Below are positions 8,026 to 16,762 of a DNA stretch of 28,124 bases, piece by piece. The translations under genes and the position numbers were made by a program. The stretch lies in the NCBI GenBank assembly GCA_045617925.1, contig JAZLJR010000004.1, positions 1 to 28,124 of the forward strand. The letters are read 5' to 3'. The stretch's first letter is position 1. Each line of letters starts with the position of its first letter. This DNA is from CALELF01 sp045617925 (GTDB taxonomy: Bacteria > Synergistota > Synergistia > Synergistales > Synergistaceae). Below the pieces are notes generated by a model. It had not been told where the DNA came from. It ran no database searches and saw only the letters and a program-made list of their open reading frames with translations.

Positions 8026-8979
8026 ATGGATATTGAAATTTTACTTTTTCTGCAAAATCTGCGCACACAAACATTAACGTGGCTTAGTGACGTTGCTTTT
8101 ATTTTTGACAAACTGGGTTTTGGCGTGTTTGCGCCACTTGGATTTTGCATCATTATTTACTGGTGTTGCAACAAAAAAATTGGGCAAAAGCTGTTTCTTT
8201 CTTTTTTCTTTTCTCTTTTCCTATGTAATTTCATAAAATGCATCGCCTGCATTAACCGCCCCTGGATTAGGGATTCAAGAATCAAGCCACACCCAAAAGG
8301 ACTGAAATCGGCAACGGGTTATTCATTCCCAAGTGCACACTCTGCAGCTGCCACCGCAAACTATGGCACTTTGGAAAGAGAATATAATAAAACAAACATC
8401 ATTTTTCATTTCATCTGTCCTGTTATAATTTTAGGTGTTATGTTAGCTCGAATGATACTGGGATACCATACACCGCAAGATGTTCTGTGTGGTTTTATAA
8501 TTGGTCTTGTTTCCATATTCGCTTCAAGTTGGATTGTGGAACATTCTGGGCAGGATAAAAAAGCATGGATAATGCCTTTAATATTTCTTGTCATTGCGTT
8601 TGCAGCAACATATTACCTAGAAGTTAAATCCTATCCCTTGAGCTATGCAGATGGCAAATTGCTTGTTGATCCTGCAAAAATGAAAATAGATGCGCATGCA
8701 GCAACACTTGCACTGATCGTTTATCTTTTTGCTTCAACCCTTGAAAGAAGATTTATCAAATTCACTTCCCCTGCGTCAATACTAGGCAAGTTACTTGTTT
8801 TTCTTCCTGGTTTTGCTATTGTCTGTGCTATTATGCATTTTGGCGTTTCCTACGCCGCCAAATACGTGCCTCGTGCTTGGGCAATCTACGCCATGTGGTC
8901 TGTGTTAATTGTTTTCGTTGTATTCGTTTGGCCATCTTTCTTTTGTCACTTCACAGGGAAAAAGGGTAAAAAGCATTAG
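8026..8979 (+). CDS. PAP2-family membrane phosphatase
   Basis: This is an integral membrane lipid-phosphate phosphatase of the PAP2 superfamily. The three phosphatase motifs are present: KxxxxxxRP (Lys71 to Arg78-Pro79), PSAH (102-105, in place of the usual PSGH) and RxxxxxHxxxD (Arg142, His148, Asp152). His105 and His148 are the expected catalytic pair. About eight hydrophobic helices surround and follow them, and the C-terminal half (about 165-310) carries extra membrane helices beyond the minimal fold. Likely substrates for the family are lipid pyrophosphates such as undecaprenyl pyrophosphate, or phosphatidate; the sequence does not decide. The ATG at 8026 has AAGGAGA 7 nt upstream. It lies 17 bp after mtaB, and its TAG stop is two codons before the in-frame GTG of dus. 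Confidence 0.9.
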   Translation: MDIEILLFLQNLRTQTLTWLSDVAFIFDKLGFGVFAPLGFCIIIYWCCNKKIGQKLFLSFFFSLFLCNFIKCIACINRPWIRDSRIKPHPKGLKSATGYSFPSAHSAAATANYGTLEREYNKTNIIFHFICPVIILGVMLARMILGYHTPQDVLCGFIIGLVSIFASSWIVEHSGQDKKAWIMPLIFLVIAFAATYYLEVKSYPLSYADGKLLVDPAKMKIDAHAATLALIVYLFASTLERRFIKFTSPASILGKLLVFLPGFAIVCAIMHFGVSYAAKYVPRAWAIYAMWSVLIVFVVFVWPSFFCHFTGKKGKKH

Positions 8980-8982
8980 ACC

Positions 8983-9993
8983 GTGTCTCAAGGCAACATA
9001 GAAAATTTTAACAGTAAAAATATAGGCGGAGTATCTGTTACCAACCCCATCTTTATTGCTCCCATGGCGGGGGTAACATTTCTTTCTTTTCGCCTCTTTC
9101 ATAAAAGTCTGGGGGCATCTCTTGTCCACACGGAAATGGTTTCCGCTCTTGGGTTAATTTATGGTGGAGCAAAAACACGAGAATATTTAGTCGGCTCGCC
9201 ACTTGAAGAGCCATGCGTTTTGCAGCTTTTTGGTGATACACCAGATAATATTTCGCGTGGTGCAGAAATTGCGCTTTCTGTTCGGCAATTTCCTGCTCTT
9301 CAAATAAATATGGCTTGCCCTATGCCCAAGGTAACAAAAAAAGGAGCCGGTAGTGCTCTTTTGTCTGACATAAAAAAAAGCGGGCAAATTATTGCAAGCT
9401 TAAAAAAGTTTGGACTTCCTGTTTGGACAAAAATCCGCCTTGTTGGTTGGGACATTCCATATACCACAGAGGATTTTTGCCAAGAGTTGTTTGACAATGG
9501 CTGTGACTTCATTGCAGTTCACGGCAGAACAAAGGCTCAAAGATATGAGGGGATTTCTAATAAATCTGCAGTTGTTTCTGTTGCAAAAAAATTCAAAGGA
9601 CTCATCGGTGCAAGTGGTGATATTTTTTCTCCCGAGGATAGTAAATATTTTTTGCAAAATGGAGCAGAAGCAGTTTTTCTTGCCAGAGGGCTTTTAAGAG
9701 ATGCTTTTTTAGTGCCAAAAACTCTCAGCCTATTAGGATACAATGTGCCACAGACATATTTAACACCAACTATGCAAGACCAGGCAGATTTGCTTATATC
9801 TCTTGGACGCAAGGTGCTCGATTGTGAAGGGGAAAAACGTGCCGTTGTCTTGGCAAAACGGCAGGCAGCAGCACTTTTTAAGGGAACTGCTGGAGCTGCA
9901 ACATTAAGGCAAAAAATTTCTTTCTGTCGTCATTGGCAAGAAATTGAAGAAATACTACTTTCAACTCTCAATCAAAAGAAGGGGGTTTTATAA
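8983..9993 (+). CDS. dus: tRNA-dihydrouridine synthase (Dus family)
   Basis: This FMN enzyme reduces uridines in the tRNA D-loop to dihydrouridine. The family signature NPIFIAPMAGVTFLSFR is at about 21-37. The catalytic Cys is C112 in NMACPMPKVTKKGAGSALL, and the conserved Lys and His are K150 (WTKIRL) and H180 (VHGRTKAQ). The FMN-phosphate region is GASGDIFSPED with ARGLLRD further on. The start is GTG at 8983: it is the first possible start after the PAP2 TAG stop in the same frame, and no ATG occurs before the conserved APMAG block. The SD is poor, so translation may be coupled to the PAP2 gene. The 3' end is one base from the pncB ATG. The subfamily (DusB-like) is only a guess. Confidence 0.93.
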   Translation: MSQGNIENFNSKNIGGVSVTNPIFIAPMAGVTFLSFRLFHKSLGASLVHTEMVSALGLIYGGAKTREYLVGSPLEEPCVLQLFGDTPDNISRGAEIALSVRQFPALQINMACPMPKVTKKGAGSALLSDIKKSGQIIASLKKFGLPVWTKIRLVGWDIPYTTEDFCQELFDNGCDFIAVHGRTKAQRYEGISNKSAVVSVAKKFKGLIGASGDIFSPEDSKYFLQNGAEAVFLARGLLRDAFLVPKTLSLLGYNVPQTYLTPTMQDQADLLISLGRKVLDCEGEKRAVVLAKRQAAALFKGTAGAATLRQKISFCRHWQEIEEILLSTLNQKKGVL

Positions 9994-9994
9994 A

Positions 9995-11455
9995 ATGGCG
10001 GAACAACGTAATTTAACGCTTTTGACAGACCTGTATGAGCTTACAATGATGCAGGGCTATTTCAAAAATGAAAAGAAAAACAAAATTGCCGTTTTTGATG
10101 TCTTTTACCGTAAAAATCCGCTTGATGGCGGCTACGCTATCTTCGCTGGACTTGAACAGGTGATAGACTATGTCAAAAATCTGCATTTTGACGAAGACGC
10201 TATCAATTATCTTCGTAGCCTAAACCTCTTTGGCGAGGATTTTTTAGGCTACTTGGCTGATTTTCGCTTCACCGGCACAATTTACTCTGTCCCAGAAGGA
10301 ACTGTAATATTTCCGTCTGAGCCAATAATCAAGGTAATTGCTCCTGTAATGCAGGCACAACTCGTAGAAACGGCAATACTCAACATCATAAATCACCAAA
10401 GCCTTATAGCAACAAAGGCCGCTCGTGTGTGCCACGCTGCTGGCGACAAGCCAGTCTTTGAGTTTGGTGCTCGCCGTGCACAAGGACCAGACGCCTCTAT
10501 TTATGGCGCAAGAGCTGCAATAATCGGTGGTTGCCTTGGCACTTCCAATGTTATATCTGGGCAGATGTTTGATGTGCCGCTAACAGGAACAAACGCTCAC
10601 GCTTGGATGATGAGTTTTGACACAGAGCTTGAAGCATTTGAAGAATATGCAAGAATTTATCCAAATGGCTTTACCTTCGTCGCTGATACATACGACACTT
10701 TGAAAAGTGGCGTTCCAAATGCAATAAAAGTTTTCCAAAAATATAGAGACAAAGGAATTTTACCAAAGGTTTATGGCATACGTCTTGATTCCGGTGACCT
10801 TGCGTATCTTTCTAAAGAAGTCCGCAAGATGTTTGACGAAGCAGGATTTCCAGATGCACGCATAATTGTAAGCAATGACCTAGACGAATTTTTAATTCAG
10901 TCCTTAAAAGCGCAAGGTGCAAAGGTTGACGTTTGGGCAGTTGGAACACACCTTATAACCTCAAAAGACTGGGCATCTTTTGGCGGAGTTTACAAGCTTG
11001 CCGCAATAGAAAATGAAGACGGCGAGTTAACACCAAAGATAAAATTTTCAGAAAACATTGAAAAGAACACCAACCCAGGCAACAAAAAGATATTCCGCAT
11101 TTACGACAAACAAACAGGCAAGATAAAGGCTGATCTTATTTGTTTAGCTGATGAAACCCTAAACGAAGCAGAGGACCTGTTGCTTTTTGACCAAATGTCA
11201 CCATGGAAAAAAACGCTCCTGAACGGTAGCACATATAAGGTGCGTAACCTCTTGGAGTGCATTTTTGACAAGGGTAAATGCGTATATAAAAGCCCCACAA
11301 CAAGCGAAATTAAAGAGGTTTGCAAGAAAGAAAAGGAAACTCTTTGGGACGAAACAAAACGCTTTGCAAACCCAACACCAGTCTATGTAGATTTATCACA
11401 AAAACTTTTTGACTTAAAAATGGACTTGTTCAGCAAAAACGCAAGACATAAATAG
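9995..11455 (+). CDS. pncB: Nicotinate phosphoribosyltransferase PncB
   Basis: PncB converts nicotinate and PRPP to nicotinate mononucleotide, the entry step of NAD salvage, with ATP hydrolysis. Typical blocks are LTDLYELTMMQGYF at the N-terminus, FGARRAQGPDASIYGARAA, the GTSNVISG loop, GTNAHAWMMSF with the family's conserved His, and DTYDTLKSG. Length is 486 aa, close to the NAPRTase class. The ATG at 9995 is supported by AAGGGGG about 10 nt upstream, inside the end of dus. An upstream in-frame ATG at 9944 lies within dus and is not needed. The stop of dus is followed by one base and then this ATG. It ends the run mtaB-PAP2-dus-pncB at a strong terminator. Confidence 0.96.
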   Translation: MAEQRNLTLLTDLYELTMMQGYFKNEKKNKIAVFDVFYRKNPLDGGYAIFAGLEQVIDYVKNLHFDEDAINYLRSLNLFGEDFLGYLADFRFTGTIYSVPEGTVIFPSEPIIKVIAPVMQAQLVETAILNIINHQSLIATKAARVCHAAGDKPVFEFGARRAQGPDASIYGARAAIIGGCLGTSNVISGQMFDVPLTGTNAHAWMMSFDTELEAFEEYARIYPNGFTFVADTYDTLKSGVPNAIKVFQKYRDKGILPKVYGIRLDSGDLAYLSKEVRKMFDEAGFPDARIIVSNDLDEFLIQSLKAQGAKVDVWAVGTHLITSKDWASFGGVYKLAAIENEDGELTPKIKFSENIEKNTNPGNKKIFRIYDKQTGKIKADLICLADETLNEAEDLLLFDQMSPWKKTLLNGSTYKVRNLLECIFDKGKCVYKSPTTSEIKEVCKKEKETLWDETKRFANPTPVYVDLSQKLFDLKMDLFSKNARHK

Positions 11456-11468
11456 GACTAACATTAAG

Positions 11469-11512
11469 AACAAGACAGTGACTAGAAAAAATCTAATCAC
11501 TGTCTTGTTTGT
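11469..11512 (+). terminator. Intrinsic terminator after pncB
   Basis: An 18-nt arm at 11469-11486 pairs with 11492-11509 around an A5 loop. The outer 13 pairs are perfect; one C/A mismatch interrupts the inner part on the + strand and becomes a G-U pair in - strand RNA. T-rich sequence follows on the + strand. The gene converging from the right ends at 11585, so the hairpin may also serve the polymer operon, though its - strand exit has few T residues. Confidence 0.85.
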
Positions 11513-11584
11513 TGTTACACCTGTCTTTTGCACAAATACCTTGACAACCTAAAATCGCAAAAATTAAATCATATTGCATTTTTA

Positions 11585-12274
11585 TTATTTCTTGATATTT
11601 TCTACAAACAAGTTCCTCGTAGGGACAACATCTGAATGTGAAATATTTCCTTGAATTGAGAAAGCTTTTATTAAATTCTCATTACAGAAATTATCGTTAA
11701 CATAGTTGATAAATTCACTGTCAATGATTTTTACTCTTTTAAAATATGCCATTCTTAATTTAATCCATTTTATAAAATGATCTGGATGATGCAGGGGATT
11801 TAAATATGTCGGCCCTGGGACAATGGATACAAGAAATAATGACTGCAGCTCATCAAGAGAAGAAGGCATAGTTGAATAATAGAATCTTGCAGCATTTGTT
11901 ATTCCATATTGATCATTACCAAAATCAATTATATTCAAGTAAAGTTCAAGTATCTCATTTTTATTCAGCCTTTGTTCAATAAGCAAAGTCAAAAACGCTT
12001 CTTTTATCTTTCTAGCAATGCTTTGCTCAAAGGACAGATAGAGGTTTTTGGCCAATTGCTGTGATATTGTACTTGCACCGATAAAATTCTTGCGTCTCCC
12101 TATGTTTTTCTTTATATTATGCCTTATAGAGTCTATATTGAAGCCCTTGTGAACAAAAAATTTACTATCCTCCGACATAATAATAAATTTAAGAAACGTC
12201 TCGCTTATTTCATTTAATTTACAATAACCTGGCATTGCCTTTACCCGTTCATATATTTTTCGTGGATCAATCAC
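11585..12274 (-). CDS. GT51 peptidoglycan glycosyltransferase domain protein (MtgA-like), no membrane anchor
   Basis: GT51 enzymes polymerise lipid II into glycan strands. All hallmark motifs are present: the ED pair with FFVHKGF (catalytic Glu35), GASTISQQLAKN (66-77), RKIKE (second catalytic Glu92) and KNEILELYLN (105-114). There is no transpeptidase domain. At 229 aa it is close to MtgA (about 240), but only 34 residues precede the first catalytic Glu and they hold no hydrophobic helix, whereas MtgA has an N-terminal transmembrane anchor. The ATG overlaps the stop of the deacetylase fusion gene (12271-12274, ATGA), which fixes the start and implies translational coupling. It is the last clear gene of the polymer operon. 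Either it associates with the membrane through a partner, or the truncation changes its role. Confidence 0.92.
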   Translation of the reverse strand: MIDPRKIYERVKAMPGYCKLNEISETFLKFIIMSEDSKFFVHKGFNIDSIRHNIKKNIGRRKNFIGASTISQQLAKNLYLSFEQSIARKIKEAFLTLLIEQRLNKNEILELYLNIIDFGNDQYGITNAARFYYSTMPSSLDELQSLFLVSIVPGPTYLNPLHHPDHFIKWIKLRMAYFKRVKIIDSEFINYVNDNFCNENLIKAFSIQGNISHSDVVPTRNLFVENIKK

Positions 12275-13905
12275 TGCATTACCTCATCTTCATATTCTAT
12301 CCCTGGACAATAAAACCATTTTTCCCATTTGCGGTCTGAAATGTTCGTTTTTACCACACCGTTTCCAAATAAACGATTAGAAGTACTTTCAACCACCTTA
12401 CCCTTCCCTATATATATTCCGACATGTCCCTGCATATACAAGCAAACGCCAGGGATTTCTGGCAAAGTAGAAATATCACCTTTTTTATGTGAATTCTCAA
12501 GAAGACCTTTTGAATTGTAATCTACCTTTGGATTATATTTATAATCGAATAAACCACCCATTAAAAACGACTTAATTAAACCACTACAGTCAAATCCTCT
12601 AATCTCCCCATCAATAATAAAAAAATACTTAAGACATTTCCACAAAGTAAAAGCCTTCGGATACATTTTTCTTTTTGCTAATAATAATCTATGAGTAAGT
12701 ACTTCACCAAAACCATCCCAAAAATAAACCGTAGGTATTTTCAGGCAAAACAAGGCGTGCTTGACAAGAGAATCTGCATTTTTACCCAACCCGACATATT
12801 TACGACATCTTCCCTTTGAATATATCTGTGCAGGATCACAATAATACATAAGATAGTCGTAGTTTTTTCTCAACATGGAAACGCCATCAAAGTTAAACCT
12901 TCCCATATAAAAACACTGACCACATTTCTGAACACATATATTACCCACACTACAAAAATATCTAAAACCTTTGCTCTTTAAATATCTATGCAAAACTGTA
13001 TTATTGCGAATATCAACACCAAATGGGGTGACAAAAATATCGGTATGTCCTATTACCTTTCCGACTCCAGCAAACCATTTTTCCATGTCGATTATGCCTT
13101 TTTCACCATTTGGATTGGTATTAGAGTAAATTGCGTGGTGATGTCCCCAACTGTGACAGGCAAATTCATATCTCATTAATTTTAACTCTTGGACAAGTGC
13201 TAATAATTCTGGAGAATCCGTATCTCTGTAACCAAGTGCACCTTCATATCCTGTCAAGGCAATAATACCTCTGGCATCATCATGTGAGAAATCTGGATGG
13301 TGCCTGATAAAAGCTTCGAGAACCGTAACGGATTCATCAGTTTTTGATAAATCCAGTTTGTCAGCAAATCCATAGCCTTTCATATAGTCATAGTAGTTCA
13401 TATCATCAAAGGAGATCACAAGTGGAATTTTCCCCTTTTCTAAACGAATTTTACCTTCAAGTAGAGAGGAAAGTTTTACTAAGACAAACCCTCTCTTATA
13501 GAGATTTTCCAAAAGAGTAATAAACTCTTCTTTGGTAATAAACCAACTTTCAAAATCATGGGTACTATCATTCTCAATGCGAAAAGCTTTAGATTCATCA
13601 AGGACTAAGCTGTGAACAAAAATATGGTGGCAAACACTACGTTTTCCATATCCGAAATAAATTCTAAAATTTCTCGTAAACAAGTGCTGTATTCTTTTTA
13701 GGAGATAACGTTTCCATATATAAGCAAGAAATTTGCGATCTCCGTCGTTTTTATATATCATGTACTGCTTTCTTATTTTTGTAAATTTCAAGCTCAATGT
13801 GGCTTTGGCTGTTTTGAAAAATTCTTTACATTTAGAAAGTATTACGCAAAAGAAAATCTTAGTTTTTCCTAAAATAGAGTATTTTTTATTCTCTAACTGA
13901 TTCAT
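12271..13905 (-). CDS. NodB-type polysaccharide deacetylase fused to an NlpC/P60 peptidase domain
   Basis: Two enzyme domains lie in one 544-aa chain. The deacetylase part (about 90-370) has the metal-binding Asp pair D167-D168 (ISFDDMNYYDYM), HSWGH (H251, H255) and VTPFG, as in a deacetylase family with the NYYDYMKG block. The C-terminal part (about 395-540) is NlpC/P60-like: VYFWDGFG, FDCSG with the probable nucleophile Cys440, and GHVGIYIG with His494. The deacetylase would remove N-acetyl groups from a glycan, and the peptidase would cut or transfer at peptidoglycan stem peptides. The N-terminus is basic with no convincing signal peptide or membrane helix, and a TGA seven codons upstream rules out an N-terminal extension. 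The start has AGAGG about 11 nt upstream. It is coupled by ATGA to the GT51 gene and follows the GT2 fusion after 81 bp. Confidence 0.88.
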   Translation of the reverse strand: MNQLENKKYSILGKTKIFFCVILSKCKEFFKTAKATLSLKFTKIRKQYMIYKNDGDRKFLAYIWKRYLLKRIQHLFTRNFRIYFGYGKRSVCHHIFVHSLVLDESKAFRIENDSTHDFESWFITKEEFITLLENLYKRGFVLVKLSSLLEGKIRLEKGKIPLVISFDDMNYYDYMKGYGFADKLDLSKTDESVTVLEAFIRHHPDFSHDDARGIIALTGYEGALGYRDTDSPELLALVQELKLMRYEFACHSWGHHHAIYSNTNPNGEKGIIDMEKWFAGVGKVIGHTDIFVTPFGVDIRNNTVLHRYLKSKGFRYFCSVGNICVQKCGQCFYMGRFNFDGVSMLRKNYDYLMYYCDPAQIYSKGRCRKYVGLGKNADSLVKHALFCLKIPTVYFWDGFGEVLTHRLLLAKRKMYPKAFTLWKCLKYFFIIDGEIRGFDCSGLIKSFLMGGLFDYKYNPKVDYNSKGLLENSHKKGDISTLPEIPGVCLYMQGHVGIYIGKGKVVESTSNRLFGNGVVKTNISDRKWEKWFYCPGIEYEDEVMQ

Positions 13906-13986
13906 AGATCTTTTTTCCTCTGAAGATTGTCATTGTGATCACAAAGACCGTGACCCACACGCATAACTTAGTTGTATCCTTTTAAT

Positions 13987-16686
13987 CTATTTTAGCGCAA
14001 GTATCGCTTCATAATTTCTTTTTGAATTATTTCTATCCCAAAATGCAAATGTATGCTCTATTCTCTCCTTGTATTTATCCTTTAACACACAATCGTTCTT
14101 TATGTAATCTATAATCAACTCAACTGTGTGCTCTAAATCGTAAACAACCTCACCAAATCCATCTCTTTCATAGTCAAAATAACCAGGAGCCCAGTGCTCT
14201 TTGAAAAAACGTTCTTTATCAAACTGTATATAAATAACTGGCTTTTTTAGGTATGCAAAATCAAACGCTACTGAGGAGAAATCTGTAACAAGCAAGCTTC
14301 CCTTTGCAAAAACTTCTCGGTATGGTGTATTAAAATCCAAAATTTCAACTGTTTCACTTCCATGAAAATCACACAAATTCGAGACAATTGTTGGGTTAGG
14401 GAAGAAGCAAATTCTGTAACCCAATACTTTGGCTACAGTATTTAGTTTTTCGTTATGCATTAAAGAATTGTAGAACTTGAAATAATCACTTTCTTTAAAG
14501 TGAGGATTATAAGGTCTTGCCCCCGTAGCACGAATAATTCTTTTATTTGTAGCAACATAATATTTCCTCCAAGTTGGAGCAAGAACTATTATCTTCTCAC
14601 GCCCATTCTCTAGGTAATCGTGCCTTGCAAGACCGGCAAGACAAATCGCACTCTCGTGGTAGAAATATGGATATGTATGAGCAATTGATTCATACTCTGC
14701 TAAGGTTGTAGTTATAAAAAGTGAAATGTTTTTTTTATACCGATTCAACCATTCTGATAGATCATGAAGTATTACGCCATGTTGCAAGAAGACAATTTTT
14801 TGATGCCAAATGAAATCTTGAAAATAACTGGATAAATCCTCAAATGGTTGAAGCACTTCATCGTCTCCAGCACTAGAAATAATCTTATCAGCCAGAGTAC
14901 CAAGGATCATATGTTTGAGGCCTCTGTACACAATAACCTTGCCGAATTTACGAAGTCGTTCTGCTCCCTCCGCATTTTTACCCAAGACAAAATAACGTTT
15001 TACTGGTGAATTAATTTGCAACATATACTTGAAGAGAGCTTCTGCATTATCATCTGCCTTGTTTATCCTATCACGCAAGATCCAAATTTCATTCTTGCAA
15101 AGTGGTTTTGCTATGTGATAAAAACAACGCAATGCGACAGCTTTTAAAGCATTTCTCCAACCAAATTTATGATGCCTCAAGATGCGATAAAGGAACTTCG
15201 CTTCCCAAATTATATGTCTTGATAAGCTCCTTTTTCTAATCCAGAAGACATTTTTTACCTGTTTCATCATAAATTTATCAAAGACAAAGTATGAACCTGT
15301 TGTCGTTTTGCTGGTTGGGAAAAACTTTCCCGTCGCGATATTTTTCATCTCAATGTCTTGCCCTAGAATATCTGCAACAAATCTTAGGTTTCCAACAATA
15401 ATATCTTGCAGAGGAACTGTCACCTTAAAACGAACGAAACTACGTGGCGTCGTTTCATTCAATATATATTCATTCTGTAACGTACCCTCTATTGAAATAC
15501 AGGAAAATTTTTTATCTCCAAGTGACAGGAAAAGTGGTTGCTCCATATCACCACCTAGCAAACTAAATACACTTCTTTCGCCTTCTATTACAATTGAATC
15601 ACTGGTAACGTGGAAAAATTCTAATGTAACTAAGCAAGCAGAGTAATTACATACAAATATTTCTCCTGCATACAATCCAACTATTCCATTTACTAACTTA
15701 ATAGACGGCACGCTTTTGTGCTTTTTGCATAAGAGATGGCACTTTTGCATACCATTTAGATTCCTCTGTGCCAAAATTACATCATCATCTATGTATTGCA
15801 ATAAGCCATAAAGAAGCGATAAATACTCTGTCACAATATCATGATTATCAAGCACTTGATAAACTACATCATATGATTGACAAAATAGCTCTTTTGTATG
15901 ATACATAAGATCAAATTGCACAAACTTCGGAACTATGCCACCCGGTTGTTTAGCTTTTTCTAGTATGGAGTAAAAAAAAGCATAAAGTCTTGACTGATAA
16001 AAATGCAACTCATATTTGCTTGTATTTACTGCACTGTCTCCTCTATTACGACGACGGTATAAATAGCTTGTCGTAGCACAAACACCTAGTATAGGTTTTT
16101 GTAATAATACAAGAAGCATAAATTTAGCATCTTCACTAGCCCTTAAATTTGCATCAAAGGAAAATTTTCGTGCAACTTCACTTTTAATAAAGGCAGAAGC
16201 TACTGTATTTTGTACCACATTCCATTCTGTTGTAAGATCTATTACACGACTCCCTTTGTCGAATTTGTAGTTTAGGGTATGAGAGCCTTCCTTTGCTTCA
16301 AAAAAATATTTTGGGATAGATACTATATCTGTTTCTTCTTCATGGGCCTCAAAAAACTTCCAGACTTCTTTGAGTGCATTTAAGCTAAGTTTGTCATCTG
16401 AATCTGGAAATGAAACATATTTTCCTGTAATGTATCTCATTCCTTCGTTTCTTGCGCTAGAAACACCACCATTTGCCTTGTGAACCACACGAATGTTTTG
16501 CGGAAAACGTGCTTCATACTCATCACAAATCTTGCCAGAGTTATCTGTCGAACCGTCATCCACAAGGATCAGTTCTACATTCTTTTCAAAGCCTATCGTT
16601 TGATTGATAATACTTTCTATACACTCTGCCACATATTCAGCTGTATTATAAACAGCTACAATTAGTGAAAATTTTGGATTGTACAC
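13987..16686 (-). CDS. Bifunctional GT2 glycosyltransferase / CDP-glycerol glycerophosphotransferase
   Basis: The N-terminal GT-A domain (about 1-230) has the GT2 opening PKFSLIVAVYNTAEYVAECI, the nucleotide-binding DDGSTDNS and the metal-binding SDD. A middle region (about 330-470) is beta-rich and not recognised. From about 532 to the end is a TagF-type glycerophosphotransferase domain, with LQHG (His636) and TDFSSVAFDF (from about 801), both conserved in CDP-glycerol transferases. It could add a sugar and a polyol phosphate in alternation, as in glycosylated teichoic-like repeats; this is inference. The start is GTG at 16686, because GAAGGAGAGG lies 5 nt upstream. An in-frame TTG at 16710 would place that SD inside the coding sequence. 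Product length is 899 aa. It sits between the acyltransferase and the deacetylase fusion. Confidence 0.9.
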   Translation of the reverse strand: MYNPKFSLIVAVYNTAEYVAECIESIINQTIGFEKNVELILVDDGSTDNSGKICDEYEARFPQNIRVVHKANGGVSSARNEGMRYITGKYVSFPDSDDKLSLNALKEVWKFFEAHEEETDIVSIPKYFFEAKEGSHTLNYKFDKGSRVIDLTTEWNVVQNTVASAFIKSEVARKFSFDANLRASEDAKFMLLVLLQKPILGVCATTSYLYRRRNRGDSAVNTSKYELHFYQSRLYAFFYSILEKAKQPGGIVPKFVQFDLMYHTKELFCQSYDVVYQVLDNHDIVTEYLSLLYGLLQYIDDDVILAQRNLNGMQKCHLLCKKHKSVPSIKLVNGIVGLYAGEIFVCNYSACLVTLEFFHVTSDSIVIEGERSVFSLLGGDMEQPLFLSLGDKKFSCISIEGTLQNEYILNETTPRSFVRFKVTVPLQDIIVGNLRFVADILGQDIEMKNIATGKFFPTSKTTTGSYFVFDKFMMKQVKNVFWIRKRSLSRHIIWEAKFLYRILRHHKFGWRNALKAVALRCFYHIAKPLCKNEIWILRDRINKADDNAEALFKYMLQINSPVKRYFVLGKNAEGAERLRKFGKVIVYRGLKHMILGTLADKIISSAGDDEVLQPFEDLSSYFQDFIWHQKIVFLQHGVILHDLSEWLNRYKKNISLFITTTLAEYESIAHTYPYFYHESAICLAGLARHDYLENGREKIIVLAPTWRKYYVATNKRIIRATGARPYNPHFKESDYFKFYNSLMHNEKLNTVAKVLGYRICFFPNPTIVSNLCDFHGSETVEILDFNTPYREVFAKGSLLVTDFSSVAFDFAYLKKPVIYIQFDKERFFKEHWAPGYFDYERDGFGEVVYDLEHTVELIIDYIKNDCVLKDKYKERIEHTFAFWDRNNSKRNYEAILALK

Positions 16687-16762
16687 ACAAACCTCTCCTT
16701 CAAATACCAATTCCTATATGTGGATATTGCACCATAACAGTCATCAATAGAAATGCTATGCT

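Noticed and set aside
9944..9994. Upstream in-frame ATG for pncB adding 17 residues
   Set aside because: It lies within the end of dus. The family starts near the ATG at 9995, which has its own strong SD.
13902..13964. 20-aa frame upstream of the deacetylase fusion whose TGA overlaps its ATG
   Set aside because: SD spacing is poor (11 nt), the peptide has no recognisable feature, and a frame this short is expected by chance. The other hydrophobic frame in this gap has no convincing start.
16687..16762. Short frames between the acyltransferase and the GT2 fusion as a possible second gene remnant
   Set aside because: The longest is 14 codons with no similarity I recognise. The region is explained by the SD and a spacer.
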